64,000 bases of DNA from NCBI GenBank assembly GCA_964019165.1, contig OZ025281.1, forward strand, positions 4,863,240 to 4,927,239. The letters run 5' to 3'. This DNA comes from Mastigias papua (taxonomy: Eukaryota > Cnidaria > Scyphozoa > Rhizostomeae > Mastigiidae). Numbering within the stretch: position 1 is the stretch's first letter; each line of letters begins with the position of its first letter. The notes beneath the pieces were generated by a model. It was not told the DNA's origin, did no database searches, and saw only the letters and a program-made list of their open reading frames with translations. A program made the position numbers and the translations under genes. Positions 32,022-45,100 of the stretch are shown here, in pieces.

Positions 32022-32602
32022 CAGGGACGCCGGAGCATATGTTTGAGTGGGGGAGCTGGGGATGAGGTGCAAGTCCATATGGCATGACGGAAAAATGGGT
32101 CAGGGGCGGAGCCCCTGAAAAATTTTGTAATCCACGCCCTATAAGTCAGTGAGAAACGCCCAGTTTGAATATAGTTTTGCATCCTGTCTGGGTAGAAAGC
32201 GGCAGATAAAATCATAAAAGCGTTGGTGAGAAAATTCAATAGACCTCTTTACAACTCTATGAAGGTTGTTGCCAGATCAGGTAAAATGATAGAGACACAT
32301 GTTTTCAGAGCAACGAGATCATGTTAAACGCCAGGCAACCAAGAACACAGACCCCTTCCCTGACTTTCCATGTTTATGAAACTTTTGGACCAGTCTATAG
32401 CACCACCTTTTGAAAAACTTGGGTTATTTACCTCCAATAGGTCCTGATGACTCCGGCACTGGTACTTTTTAAAGGTGAGTGAACCTTAACACGGATAAAG
32501 GGATATACTTTCAATTTGGATCGAATGCCTTAATCTTGACATCATACATGAGCAAAAAAGTGGGGGGGGGCTGCAGCCCCCCCCCCGGCTCCGGCGTGCC
32601 TG
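32022..32602. mobile_element. 581-bp MITE, hAT-like ends, 5-bp target duplication
   Basis: The ends are CAGGGACGCCGGAGC and the inverse of CAGGCACGCCGGAGCC, flanked by TTAGT on both sides (32017-32021 and 32603-32607). Removing the insert and one TTAGT restores the reading frame of the host LINE RT on the minus strand (Leu-Thr-Asn-Arg-Lys), so the boundaries are exact. No coding region is present. Inside lie a palindrome CAGGGGCGGAGCCCCTG (near 32100) and a long C run. CAGGG ends suggest the hAT superfamily, but hAT usually makes 8-bp duplications; a 5-bp class exists in repeat catalogues as I recall it. Confidence 0.85.
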
Positions 32603-34001
32603 TTAGTGAGGTAAGATTCGACCCAAGAGAGTTCCCTTTGTTGAACTCCATACAGCTCAAGTTTATTTCAAAGAACACGATGATCAACCGTGTCAAAGGC
32701 CTTTTTTAAATTGACAAATACCATCCCAAGCATCTGACCTGAGTCCAGTCCCGTATACCAATCATCGGTGTTTTTAAGTAGAAATGTTACAGTGGAATGT
32801 AATCGTCTAAAGCCGGATTGATCAGTACTAAGCAGACCATTATTATCAAGATAACGGTATAATTGATTAAACACTAGTTTCTCAAAAAGTCTAGATATAA
32901 CCGGTAGGACTGAAATTGGACGATAGTTTGATTTATCAGATTTAACACCATCTTTGAAGATTGGGGTCACCCTTTCAGTTTTCTAGTCATCAGGGAATTT
33001 ACTGGTTTCGAGTGATGTGTTAAAGATATAAGCAAGGGAGTTTTCAATGTATGGCATTGCTAACTTTAAGAAAAAGCTAGAGATAGTATCACTGCCTAAG
33101 GCTTTGGATATTTTGATTTTGCCAATTGCATCCCTGATACGTCGTATTTCAATGGACTTAAATCTAAAGCATTTATTTTCGGGGTTTACGGTTAAAGTGC
33201 CGGAGAGTAAAGGATTAGGACCATAATCAATTTTGTCAGCAAGACCTTTACCCACTAAACAAAAGAACTCGTTCATCGGATCAGCAATCTTCTGTTTGTT
33301 TACGATCACCCCATTAGGAGCACTAAGATTATTAATGTTAGTGGATTTAGATCTCTTATTCACGATTTGGTTGATGGTTTTCCAAGATTCTTTCATATTA
33401 CCCTCATGTTGTGTAATTTTTCTGAAAAATATTGCCTCTTCAAATCGATATTGAGTTTATTCACTTTATTTCTAACATATCTGTAAGAACTCATGAGTAG
33501 CTGAGAGTGCCCTTTGATAGCTGCTTTTTTTAGCTTGTCCCTGCACTTCATAGGACTTCTCAGGTCCTTGTTAATCCATGGGCAATACTTTTCGGAAACC
33601 TGAATGGATTTCAATGGGGCATGCTTATCTATGGCTAAAGAAAATGCAGTACTCCATGTATTAGCAAGTACGTTTTCATCGTCCGTTCCACTAAGAGCCC
33701 TTTCCCAACAAATATTTGAAACTTCAGCGAGAAATGCACTTTCGTTAAAATGTTTCATGGAACGAGTTTTAATAATTTTACGATCCTTCAGCAGTGCACC
33801 ATTAAACTTGCGTACACAAAAGACCATGTAATGGTCGCTCATTGAGACCTTGTGAACTCCTGATTCAGCAATATTTCTACCACGTGTTGTAGGTATGTGC
33901 TAATTAGCCATTTGAACATGCTAATTAGAGAACCAATGATGAGAATCGGATGGGTATTTCGCTCCCTATTGTTCCCTTGATGCAACGAAATGCATAGACA
34001 T

Positions 34002-34690
34002 TATCATCATCATCATCATTATCATTATCCTTCAGTCCGTCTGCCCGTCCATTCTCCCGTTACGTCCCTTGCGGGGCCTGGGCTAACAATTAGGTTAGTG
34101 ATCACCTGCACATTGTTTAGAAGAGGTGATTGAGTCGGCTACATTAAATCCATGCTGTTACTCCAACAGGTACTAAACAGAACTGCAGCCTGAAGCTGCT
34201 GAGCCTGACTTTCACTGAAGGGGCCTGGTTGGACAGTTTGCCACAGTCGTCAATAACTTCTGAATCTCCGCGAAATGAATTGTCAACTTAAGAGTAGTTA
34301 GAAGAGCCTGCGTGTCCGCGTGCCACCACGAGGAGGTCTCCAACCATGGGCTAGCCTTCATCATCATCATCTTCATCTGTCTTTTCCCGTACGCCCCTTA
34401 CGGGGCCTAGGCTGACCCTGAGGTCAGTGTCGCCTTCAAATTGTTTAAAAGAGGTGATTGAGTCGGCTACACTCAATCCACTCTGTAACCCTAACGTTAC
34501 TTATCAGAGCTGCAGCCTGAAGCTGCTGTGCCTGACTTTCACTGAAGGGGCCTGGTTGGACAGTTTGCCACAGGTCGTCAACATCTGCCCCAATTCTGAA
34601 TCTTCGCGAAATGAATCACTATCAACTTAAGGGCAGAGTCTCTCTGTGCCCGCTTGCCACCACGAGAAGGTCTCCAACCATGGGCTAGCC

Positions 34691-34761
<71 letters not shown>

Positions 34762-35165
34762 TATCATCATCATCATCATCTCTCTCTCTTTTCCTGTACG
34801 CCCCTTACGGGGCCTAGGCTGACCCTGAGGTCAGTGTCGCCTTCAAATTGTTTAGAAGAGGTGATTGAGTCGGCTACACTCAATCCACTCTGTTACCCTA
34901 ACAGTTACTTATCAGAGCTGTAGCCTGAAGCTGCTTTGCCTGACTTTCACTGAAGGGGCCTGGTTGGACAGTTTGCCACAGGTCGTCAACATCTGCCCCA
35001 ATTCTGAATCTTCGCCGAATGAATCACTATCAACTTAAGGGCAGAGTCTCTCTGTGCCCGCTTGCCACCACGAGGAGGTCTCCAATCATGGGCTAGCATC
35101 ATCATCATCACCATCACCATCATCATGATAATCATCCTCATCATCATCATACTCATCATCATCAA
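34002..35165. repeat. Three-unit tandem array of a SINE-like repeat with (CAT)n tracts
   Basis: Each unit begins with a (CAT)n tract (about 34002, 34356 and 34692; the third is 21+ triplets) followed by ~330 bases with the landmarks ACGCCCCTTACGGGGCCT, GAGGTGATTGAGTCGGCTAC, CTGACTTTCACTGAAGGGGC and CCACCACGAGGAGGTCTCCA. A fourth CAT tract closes the array (35098-35165). Units 2 and 3 are very similar, unit 1 more diverged. Read on the minus strand this is a ~330-base body with a (ATG)n tail, the layout of a SINE inserted repeatedly or tandemly duplicated. The His-rich frames are artefacts of CAT. Confidence 0.8.
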
Positions 35166-35239
35166 GTTACACAGTTGAAGGCCGGAGAGATGTACCCTGA
35201 GTGTGCTCCTTTTGTAACGCTCTAGACGCATGAGTGACA

Positions 35240-36051
35240 CTCTGAGTTCCCCTTGGCTTTGGTACGGCAAAAACTTTGGCAATGTCCCAATTATCAACAG
35301 TGTGCAGGTATGGATTTTGCTTCGATGACATTCCGAGGAAAATTTTCCTTTTGCACCTCATCTACCACAGGAGATTTGAGATTTTCCACCTTCATCAAAT
35401 TTACCTGCCTTTTGGTTTTTGTCTTTGAAAGAAACTTAGGTACTGATCAGTTGTTCCTTCAATTGTTTGAGCAATTGTAATGCAATTCTGAAATATGAGG
35501 TCATGCTCTGCAAGGAGTCTTTTCATACCACGAACTGCATGCTACCGTGACCTTATCCCGAATTTGTTCACCCACTGCGGCCCCATAGTCACATATGATG
35601 TCAATGTGTCTTAAGTATGTGAAATATTGTTGAAGTGACTCCACTGCCGTTGTTTGCATTGATATACAACGCCTCCTTCAACTGGGCTGTTCTTTTGAAC
35701 CGAAAAATGTTGAACGAGAGCAATTATCGCAAGTACACAACTTGCATCTGTTAGCTGGAGAGTCTCAAATATTTCTTGGATTGCAGGACCAAAGAGATGT
35801 AATACCCTTCCTTTCTTCCTGACATCGGATGTAGTTCCTGAGGCTCCAAGGAAGTATTCGACGCTTTTCTTCCATGTTGCAAATCGCTGCAAGATGGAAG
35901 TTGGGTAGCCATGTAGATTGAATGGAGCAACAGCAGGTAGTTGTATCTGAGCCATTATTTCATTGACTTGGCCCAAGTACAAGCGAATATATCTAGGGTG
36001 TGTGTATGCAGTGAACATAACCATTGTACACATAGGCCATTTCCTACTCAA
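35240..36051 (-). pseudogene. Gypsy-type gag relic
   Basis: The minus-strand frame from 36051 contains PAVAPFNLHGYPTSILQRFATWKKSVEYFLGASG and VLHLFGPAIQEIFETLQLTD, the pattern of gag capsids from metazoan gypsy elements. In another frame, QYFTYLRHIDIICDYGAAVGEQIRDKV continues (about 35640-35530). A broken zinc knuckle (H-x4-C in GHCQSFC, about 35275) follows. Gag is cut off by the SINE-like array at 35165; no pol follows. It has at least two frameshifts. Confidence 0.65.
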
Positions 36052-37620
36052 TGTCGATTTTCATCCTTTCATTCATTCGCATTTCCAACATCGCACACCT
36101 TGGATATCACCATACGTCACTCCTGTCACCACACACCTAGTCATTCTTATTCTGTTATTTTCTAAGCATTCATCGCCAGACGAATCCATTCAGTAGACAA
36201 CTAACAACCACCTAACCCTTGCTTTACATAATTCATGTTTATTTCGGGTTGTTCAGTGTTTCTGTATATGTCCATGTTATCTACAAAGTAAAATTTAATC
36301 TGAGTAGAGTCAGAGTACACTCAAAAACAACATCTTCTCTCTCTGCCTCCGTGTTCTCTGTACGTTAAATCACGATATGCAACAACATGGATCAGCAAAG
36401 GATGTCATAGAACGAGCATGTAGTTTATAGGAAGCACAACTCACGTTCCTACATGTACTTTACCTCGTCGCCAATTTATGGTCTCCATTCAAGCACGCTT
36501 GGAGCGAAGTCCTGCTTCCCTATTTAATAGCTCAAACTGATCATAACTTCGTAAGTTAAGTGGATTAGATATAAGCAATGTTCAGCAACAACAATTCTAA
36601 ATTGCAATTTAGAAATATGGTAGATGTTAATTACTACGAGAAAAGATAGAGAATTTATAGGTTAAGAATACCTGCCTCAAATTTGAAAATATTACTCTAA
36701 GCTTTATTCTTCTGAAAGAAGTTTTGGTGTGCCTTTTCATGTGGACTAGACCCCTTACTTTCGAAAATTCCTAGTTGCGCGCCTGGACTTAAAATGATTT
36801 CTTAGCACATTACAAAATACAATCTCAGCGAATCGTCTAGACGTCATTTCTGTCCCTGCCCCCAACTACTTCAGGCTGCAGAGAAGCATGTAAGGGCGCT
36901 CTGTGCCAGTGTTTGAGCATTCAGCTCTCTGAAACTCTTCATAGGCGTCTATTCTACGAGTAACGTTTGAATTGTAGCACCCTCGAGTCAATTTGCTACC
37001 TTACTTTGTGTACGTGCACATTGAATAAAAGAATTAAAAACTACCCGTGACCATATTTTGATGCTTACCTCGAATGCCTGTAATGTATCAACCTGCTTCA
37101 GCTCTGTCTTGCATTGTTTAATACGATTGGAACTGTACCCTTTTACCTCTAAACTTATCACCATCTGCACATCACAAGCCCGGTATCCCTGATCAAAACT
37201 GATTTTTCTCTATCTTTCAACTACGAAAGAAAACTAGTACATTGACCAAAGGTTCTCTAAAAGCGATTCCGTCCTTTCCTTGTGCTTCTGACATATGAAA
37301 ATGTCAATTTTCCACGGAATTTCAATCCGTACTTTTCTGCTAGGATCCACAAAACTTCTGTGCAATAACGTAAACTAAAACATGTACCTATATTCTAAAG
37401 AGAGGATACTTTTGTTTGCGCGATTTTCGAAGGGTGTCTCGCTCGCAGAAGTGTAAGAAAACTTTGTGATGTTTGAAAACTTTTTTGTAACTCTTAGGGT
37501 GATTTTATTATTCTCATTACTTTTGTGACTTTGTTATGATTTTCTTGATTGTTTGGTTTTGATTAATTAATTTCTTCACGAAGTGTAGGAAATTTTTCCG
37601 AAAGATATGTCACTCAAATT
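36052..37620. other. Region without recognisable gene
   Basis: The first ~350 bases may be 5' untranslated or LTR sequence of the gag relic, but I cannot define ends. Nothing else is recognised; the open frames are short and lack motifs. Confidence 0.35.
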
Positions 37621-37800
37621 GGCGAGTTGCCGAGTGGTCAAAGCACTTGACTGCTGGGCAAAACATCGATGGTTCCAGCCGAACTCTGGGATAATAGTTG
37701 GGACCCCTCTCATTTTGCCTTTATCCTTATGTCCTTCCGTAGTGTTCATGAAGTGTATTGGATTCTTTACCCAGGCGATCAAACATGAATAATTTATAAG
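37621..37800 (+). repeat. tRNA-derived SINE (proposed)
   Basis: The head carries a polymerase III A-box-like TTGCCGAGTGG (37627-37637) and a B-box-like GGTTCCAGCCG (37671-37681) at about tRNA spacing, resembling Leu/Ser tRNAs (GCCGAGTGGTCAAAGC). The anticodon arm does not fold properly, so it is not a functional tRNA. The following ~110 bases would be the SINE body. Confidence 0.45.
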
Positions 37801-38354
37801 AAAAGAGATAGACGTCTTAAAGAAACTGTTGCAATAGCTGGAGGGGCTAAAACTTCAATTGGCATTTGCGTACGTGCACAAGGGGAGGTGGTAGAGCAAA
37901 AGAATCAAGAAAAAATGAATAAAATGTATGCTGACTCTCAGAGATCTGGAAAGGTAGCGAAATCAAAATGAAAATACTTCTATTTTCCAAGAACAGACTA
38001 GTCATTAACTTTAAAGGAGACATAAACGGTGATGAAATCTAACTGACCAAGGCTTGCTGCAAGAGGAAATAGAAAACAAATCTCATGGAATGTACCTTTA
38101 ATTAACAAATTAATTCAGGATCATTGTAGATTCATGAGGCATGAGAATATTTTCTCAAATGATGAAACAAATATTTAAAACAACTGTATCTGACTGACTG
38201 TTGAACTACCTTTAAAAAGGAGATAAAACGTGAATGAAACTAAATGAAAATCCAATAGATTTCTCTGCCAATCGATACAATGACCATAAATTTCTAGATT
38301 TGCTTTATGCTATGTTGTTGGGTATAAGCTATTTAGTTTTAGACTCTATATATA

Positions 38355-38356
<2 letters not shown>
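37801..38356. other. Region without recognisable gene
   Basis: AT-rich, with no motif, RNA or repeat that I can support. Confidence 0.35.

Positions 38357-38434
<78 letters not shown>
38357..38434. repeat. (TA)n microsatellite
   Basis: About 39 uninterrupted TA dinucleotides. The open frame that runs through it (38234-38743, poly Tyr-Ile) is an artefact of the repeat. Confidence 0.95.
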
Positions 38435-38439
<5 letters not shown>

Positions 38440-38918
38440 CTATAAGTACAAAAGTACAACAACTTCAAAAAGGAATCAATGCCCTAGCGCAAATAGTACT
38501 GGTAATGCAGTAATACTGGCTTTGTTTTACATTTTTCATGCTTGTTCCGAGGCTGACTTACAATGGGTTGAAAAGAACTGTCTCATTTCAAGCAACGGGA
38601 ATGTGACCGTCAACTATTGTACTCTGAAAAAGACTCAGTTTGTTCTTTGTCATCTACAACCATTTACTTGGCTTCAGTTTTCAAAATCAAACAGCGAAAG
38701 AATAGTAAGGAAGGATCCTAGAATCCTGCATATGAACGACTAATAAAAAATGGTAGACCTAATGCTAGATAACATGACAGTTTTAAGTTCTTATTTTCCG
38801 ACCTAACGACAGACCTGTATAATTTCAAAGCAACTCTAAGTTCATAGAATTTTATGATTTTACAGCTAAATAAAATCTTGGATTTAATATTACTCCAACA
38901 TTTTCAAGCACAAAACAA

Positions 38919-38924
38919 TTTATT
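38919..38924 (-). promoter_or_regulatory. Polyadenylation signal of EPT1
   Basis: AATAAA on the minus strand, 148 bases after the TAG stop of the EPT1 gene. It is the first consensus signal in the 3' flank. Confidence 0.6.
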
Positions 38925-39071
38925 GTTAAAGATATGGCACGACTTAAACTCGCCGTGTGAAAGAACACTGTACAATTTTGTTAGAATTTTACAAATCTAT
39001 TGACACAAAGTTCTAACAAAGTAAAATACAATTCCAGTATAAAATGCTATACTTTGTATGAAACTAATAAA

Positions 39072-39149
39072 CTAACGTCCATTTGCCTCAGATTTGTATT
39101 TTTTAACTTTGAAACACTTTATCTCCAAGTGATCGCAGAGCTGATTGAC
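39072..39149 (-). CDS. SELENOI: EPT1 exon 9 and stop
   Basis: The acceptor is TTTCTTCAG. Encodes VNQLCDHLEIKCFKVKKYK then SEANGR and TAG. The V-x-Q-L-x-x-H-x-x-I pattern matches the family just before the position of the vertebrate selenocysteine. No TGA codon occurs in the exon. Confidence 0.88.
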   Translation of the reverse strand, partial: VNQLCDHLEIKCFKVKKYKSEANGR

Positions 39150-42100
39150 CTGAAGAAAGGATTAAGAATTGCTAGCATTACTACTAATATAACAAACGAC
39201 AACATCAAATTAAAAGATAGCAACATAAATTTTCATAATGTGATCTTCATCAAGCTATATCATTCATGACGAACACGAATTTTAGAAATCTGGGACATGC
39301 TATATCCACGACAATAGAAATAAAAAGACACAGTTTCAAAACAAAGCTCTATCAACACCTAATTTGTCAAGCTTATGTTACGTAAAATGTAAGCATTCTA
39401 TATCAGCCACAAAAAACTCTCTGTATAAATTTCTGGCAGATACACTTCGTCAGAACTTGGGACAATTTGTCAGAATTTTGTCATGAATGCGCCTCATCGA
39501 GTATTTCTAACAAAGAAATGATGCCAAGATAATGCCACAATCTTACGAGGTAGGAAATAAAACTCTCTAAGTATTCAGCAAAGTATGCAATCCCATAGGT
39601 ACCGACAGTTGGATGGTTCTGGTGATCGAGCCATCCCTCCGGCAGCTTCATAATAAAGAAAAGCATTGTAATAGCCTAGTGAAGGCATCTAGCATTCAAC
39701 AAACCGTACAAACTATGAAAGAGTAGAAGTGGAATATGAAGTTGGCAACAAAAGGCAATTAGAACTATTTCAATCGAACGATGATGAAAATAAACTCAGA
39801 TTAGGAAGCAACAAGGATGATAATGATGGTGATGATGATCAAGGTGATGATGATGATATGGAGAATAGTGATACTATGTTTAATGATTAGATTGCAAGGA
39901 TACAAAATGTTGATTTCTGACTTTATACGTTAGTTTCTACATTCTCGAAATTCTTAAAAGCTAAAATCTAACCGTAACAAACCTTCGTCCTACTTACAAT
40001 CAAGTCAAAGAAACCTACGTCAAAATAATTGTCCGAAACTTTGCCAAGCCAAATTGTTTGGAATTAATGCAAGTCGTACTGTACAATTTACAAACGATCC
40101 AGAGGCATGGTCAATAAGAGAAATAAAATTTCATACCACACATAGAGCATAGTGTGATTGAGCTGCAGCAGCAAGGATTGTAAAACCATATAAGATGGAC
40201 TTTTCATTGCCAAGGCCAAGCAGTGAACATGATATAGCAGCTAGAAATGGGTAAAGCAACCAATTCACTCTTTCACATTTGGATGATGACATCTGGGCAA
40301 CAATCAATCGACACTACAAGAATAGAGATAATCCATTATGACTTTTACTAACTCTACATGAGAGTTGTCGATAGAAAGAAACTCCCTGATTGGAAACAAG
40401 CAAGAACGGAAAGATGACTGGAACAATGGCTAAATGATGAGATATCTATTGAGACTAAAAATTGAGATCCTCTACTTCTACATTCAACGGTCAGTAACTG
40501 CAATGGCAAATTCATTACAGAATGCCTCCTACAGGGTAAGATACCACAGTATTTCAGGCAACAAAAGCAAGCATGTAAGCTGGGGGTAGTGTGCGAGTCA
40601 TCTCACCTAAACCAGCAATATGCATCACCCCAGTTTTGTATCTTTATAATAGAGACTGCTTTTGAAGAAGCCTGAAACAATTGTGGTTGCCTATTAGCTT
40701 CACATTGTAAGCTGTATTTATGATGTTGCAGCAATTTTGTTTTGAAAAAGTCATACTATTGTGACTCAATTCAAAGATCCATAAATGTTAATAGCAAAAA
40801 GCAGCTCCATTTGTATATCTACCCTGAGAAAACTGATATAAATCTTTGGCATAAATCTATTAAAAAGTAACACAATCAGGGTGTGTGTAATTCTCAAAAA
40901 AAGACTGAATGACTTCATTCTACGCACACTTTTAAAACATTTCCATGGCGATCTTTGGATATGGGTGTTACATAATAAAATTTTCAAAAACAAATTCAAG
41001 GAGGAGCAAAATTCTAAAGTCTACTTACTGTAATATTTGAGAAAACATTCCCAAAAGTAAAGTAAAACATTCTTGGGTAGGTTTGCAAAACTTGCGCTGG
41101 TGAATATACACTCCATACAATACAACCAGATATCAAAATTCCAAAAGAAATAAGTGGCATTAATCCCTCAATTACTGATGGACAGAACTCTGGATATTTA
41201 AGTCTTGCTCTAAAATAAGAATCCAAACAGCCACAAATGAAAACAGGAGCAATTTTCTATTGCAGAACTCGCAGCTTGAATTTGGGAGTAGAAGGTAATA
41301 GTCCAATAACTACTATGAAATGTTGGCTAAGAAGTCATTCAGAAATCAGACAAAGTATAAATCTAGTAACAGATAACTTACGATACAAATGCATATATCA
41401 TTGTATTAACTTACCGTATGATATGCCAGATTGTTACAGGCAGACCTAATCCCCATAAAGTGACTAAAAGAAAACAGTAAAATTTCCAGCAAGAATTTAC
41501 TAAACTGAAGATGAAGAGACCATTCTGATTGTTAAACTAATGGCACATAGGGAATGATCTTGTCGGATCTCCAGTAGTTCAAGAAGAGTCAACTGTGAAA
41601 AATATATGATCTAATCACTCCGCTAACCAGACAGGAAAACGTGAAGACATTTGTGAAGATAGGGTAGATTGTTAACTAGACGCCGTCTTGAAACCCAGTT
41701 TGCATGGCATGCGAGTCACTTGAATTGACATACTTTCATAACCAACTGGCTTTCTGCTTGCACTAAAAAGCTAGCAAGTACAGCATTTCTTGAATATGCT
41801 AAGGAATACTGTAGGGCGTGATTTCATTGCATAGATTGGGCTATCCAAAACATGATGAGAAGGGTGAACACAAAGGTCATCAAAAACACAATTTCATTTG
41901 TACAATTAAATTTTCTTTTGACAAACAAATCTATAAAAACATTAACAGTTACAAGTAAACATTAGTTAGATGCGGTCATATTCAAAGGACTGTAGACCTG
42001 TGTTACAGCAAATGCAGCATATTGTTTAAATAGGACCTCTTACCATAATTAGCTATGGACAACTAGTGAAATCTAGTTTTCATATCACTATGAAGCAAAT

Positions 42101-45100
42101 TAAGGCACAAATAAAAAGAAGATAACACTATGTAACAAGGTCCAAACAAAGTCAGAGCAAAGTAGCTGAAGGTAAGATTGCTGACAGTTCAATAACGGGC
42201 AATTTTCTATTATCGATAGACTTTTGTCAAACACCAAGTCAAACTAATTAGCAGCTCATTTCATAGAAAGCCCTCTAAGGGTGCAGAATGAGCAATGGCA
42301 TGAATATGGTCCCTAATTGCCAAAGGAACAAATTCATACTTTCTACTTCCCTACTAATCCCTGAACACAGAATAGAGTTAGCCAAAAGAGTCACTTCATT
42401 GTTTCGCAATTGGACATGTTTTTACCCCAATACGGCATCAAGAAGGCAAAGCATAGTTCACGCTGTAAATCTCAACCGTAGGCTGCATGGATTGTACAGA
42501 GGCAGGAACAGAGTTTCCATCACTTCCTTTCGAGTGAAACACAGAACTAACATATTGTCTTTACATCCCATAGGCAAGCACAATCTACAAAACGAAGAAG
42601 GCAGCCTAATTTCTTTCCAATGAACTCTAAGATCGCTATCAGGTCTTTAGGCTGAAACTGGCAATCAATCCATCTATCTGGCTGTGCTAATGGGCAATGA
42701 TAATGAGTGAAACCGACGGAAAACATACAACAAAGTCACATTTCATCAAATTCAACCATTGAAAACGAAAACTCTATGTCTGTACCATAGAAGCAATCCA
42801 TCATCCACTCGCAGCAATTTAAAACTACCAGCATTACAGTGTGGAAAGTATATTGACACCTCGTTTTCAAATCGGGTTCAAGTACAGCGATTTCCCTACT
42901 GGCTAGAGGATGAAAATGTGTCTGAAAATTGTCAAAAGCGCCGACATCGAGTGACCCCTTTGCCTAACCCTATTCTGTGCCCTGAACGTACACTGAAATT
43001 GTAGAAAATCACTGAAAATCACGAATACTTACAATGAACTATGACTATGAACAAATGACTTATTCTTAATGAGTATCCTATTCCAATTTTCCAGACGTCA
43101 GGAGTGAAGACATATGTCAACAAATATACACCTGTTAGGCCCTGACAAGGAAGTGAATAATAATTAGGTCTGATGATAGGCTAACCAACTACAGAGATCA
43201 ATTAATGCACCGGATCCATTGACATAATCAAACATATCTATTCTAATATATACTTTTGTTTGGTAGTGTAAAATAGGAAAGAACAGATTTATAAGCAGAA
43301 AAACTGATTCCCCTTTGCATACTAATAAGTATATTGTTTCCTTATCTCCATCATTGTTTCAGCAGCCCACGTAATATGTTTACTAAAAATAGACCTTATG
43401 CAACTTGTATGGCATTTGTATGGAGTGTGCCTGGGATCACTCATCACGGAAATGAATTCGACTTAAAAAATGGTTTATGACGCAACGATTTGTATTGGTT
43501 AAAATTTGCATAAGTCCAGCGTTATTTCTTCAAATATTAGATGCATAGAAGGTACTATCACATTCACTCAGGCAGTCATTGTAATGGAAGAGAGCTGTAG
43601 TCATCTAAGGAAAGCTTGCAAGAATTTTCTGTGACTTTGAGTTATTTGAGCAATATCTTTTATGCAATGCTCAATGTTACCATTAACATTAAGGTTTTTC
43701 AAAGTTGCCGCTGAGTTTTATAAGAAGCTGCTATCCTTCAGCAATTAGGCCTTAAGTTTCGGTTAGGTGTGGATGAACATTCCAATTGGTCCTCCTGAAC
43801 TTCCATGCAATCACTCTGTCCTCTTTGATGTGACCCGTGTCCTAATACGCCTTAGTTAGAAAAAGGCATCTTTGAGGAAATTATACAAATGTATGAAAGT
43901 CAAATCTAAACAGCTGCAGGTGATAAGAGTTATTCTTCAATGGACAGCATAATGGCATTATAATCAGCTACTTTCCTGGTATTTTTCTCTTGGAAGACAA
44001 AGTGCAACATTTTCCACAAATACAAGAACAAAAATCTTAATTACAATTTTGGTCATGAAGTATAAAGGGTGTGGTGAAAGTATAGCTAGGGTGCAGCTCC
44101 ATTGCTTCCAGGCCACGTCCTTTGCTTCTACTGCTGGATTTGATTCAAAACACATTAAGCGTCTATTTTCAAATCAGGCATTTGAATCTTACTAACTAAC
44201 TTTGCATAACCAATTGTCAACCGTTACAAAGCAGCACCCTTCCTCTGCAGCAGTTACACTAAATGATTAGCTACCATGCTAAATACATTGGAATTGGCCT
44301 TACCAGCTGGGTGGGGGTCTATGAATTAGCTCTGCTATAAGATCCCTTCCCAACTACTTGGGAAAATTTTGTTAAGTTGTTCGTTTTTCATTGTTTCATT
44401 CTTCTTATTTCGCTCGATTATTCATCTGTAAATTCCATTGTTCATGTTCTATCTTGTAATTCCTTGTTGGTTTAAAACAAAAGTCTTATGCTCTTATGCT
44501 CTTACTCAAGTCCCTAGATCGATCAACATGCTCATGTAATTTGGATAGGCTTCTAAATTTATGAGCCAGACCAAAATTCAAAATGATTTAATGAAGACCA
44601 TTTAACTGAAATCTCTGGTTTTCTATATCTCCCTTCAAAATCTTGAATACAATTCAACATTGAGATTAACAGTTGTTCTATAAAAATATTCTAGGAATAT
44701 AAGAAAGAAAACCTGACTCTCACACGACTGTGGTACACAGTTGACATACCACAACAATGTTAGAAGGATAAACTTCATGGGATATCATATCGCTTGAAAT
44801 GATAGTACTCCTGAGTTTAGAATAATTGAAGTGGGAAGATTATTAATTTCAGAGAAAAATTCCACCAAGGGCAAGTTTATTCCACTTATGCCATTTATGT
44901 AAATTAAAAACAAATTTCCACCTCCATGCAAAAATTTCAATGGGAGAGAGAGCTTTGTTTCTTCCATTCATACAGTTCCATTTGTGCATAATTGTAAACT
45001 AGCTTGCATCTACCTTCAGAATCCAAAGTACATGAAACAGTAACATAGTTCTACTAGTTTAAATAGTATAGAAAGAAACACAGCATTGTATTGTTTTCTT

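Larger units (their letters stand above)
30776..33900 (-). mobile_element. L2/CR1-like LINE, 5'-truncated, with 3' pentanucleotide tail
   Basis: On the minus strand: the end of the endonuclease (SDHYMVFCVRKFNG, 33842), a linker, then RT with SNYRPISVLPVISRLFEKLVF, QSGFRRLHST and MVFVNLKKAFDTVDH (32970-32668). The RT is interrupted by a MITE at 32022-32602 and resumes with GVPQGSCFGPLLFLIYINDL, SMYADYTSLC and WGACGLTEKNRLQKFQNRAARI (32021-31335). The catalytic YADD is YADY here. Non-coding 3' UTR runs to a (TCAAA)n tail. The 5' end near 33900 is truncated. Frameshifts at 32985 and 33396 show it is dead. Confidence 0.88.

Noticed and set aside
34654..34923. Histidine-rich frame (poly-His)
   Set aside because: It is a translation of the (CAT)n tract in the repeat array.
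37621..37690. Functional tRNA gene
   Set aside because: The boxes are degenerate and the acceptor and anticodon stems do not pair; a SINE head fits better.
38234..38743. 169-codon open frame with poly Tyr-Ile
   Set aside because: It owes its length to the (TA)n microsatellite; the part after it has no motif and no splice or start evidence.
38500..38760. Possible alternative EPT1 last exon with in-frame TGA on the minus strand (acceptor TTTTTCAG near 38622)
   Set aside because: The translated piece does not resemble the family C-terminus, while the exon at 39072-39149 does; no SECIS core could be made out.
42288..43004. Plus-strand open frames of 111 and 81 codons
   Set aside because: They lie opposite EPT1 intron 5, have no motif and are not supported by splice sites or a promoter.
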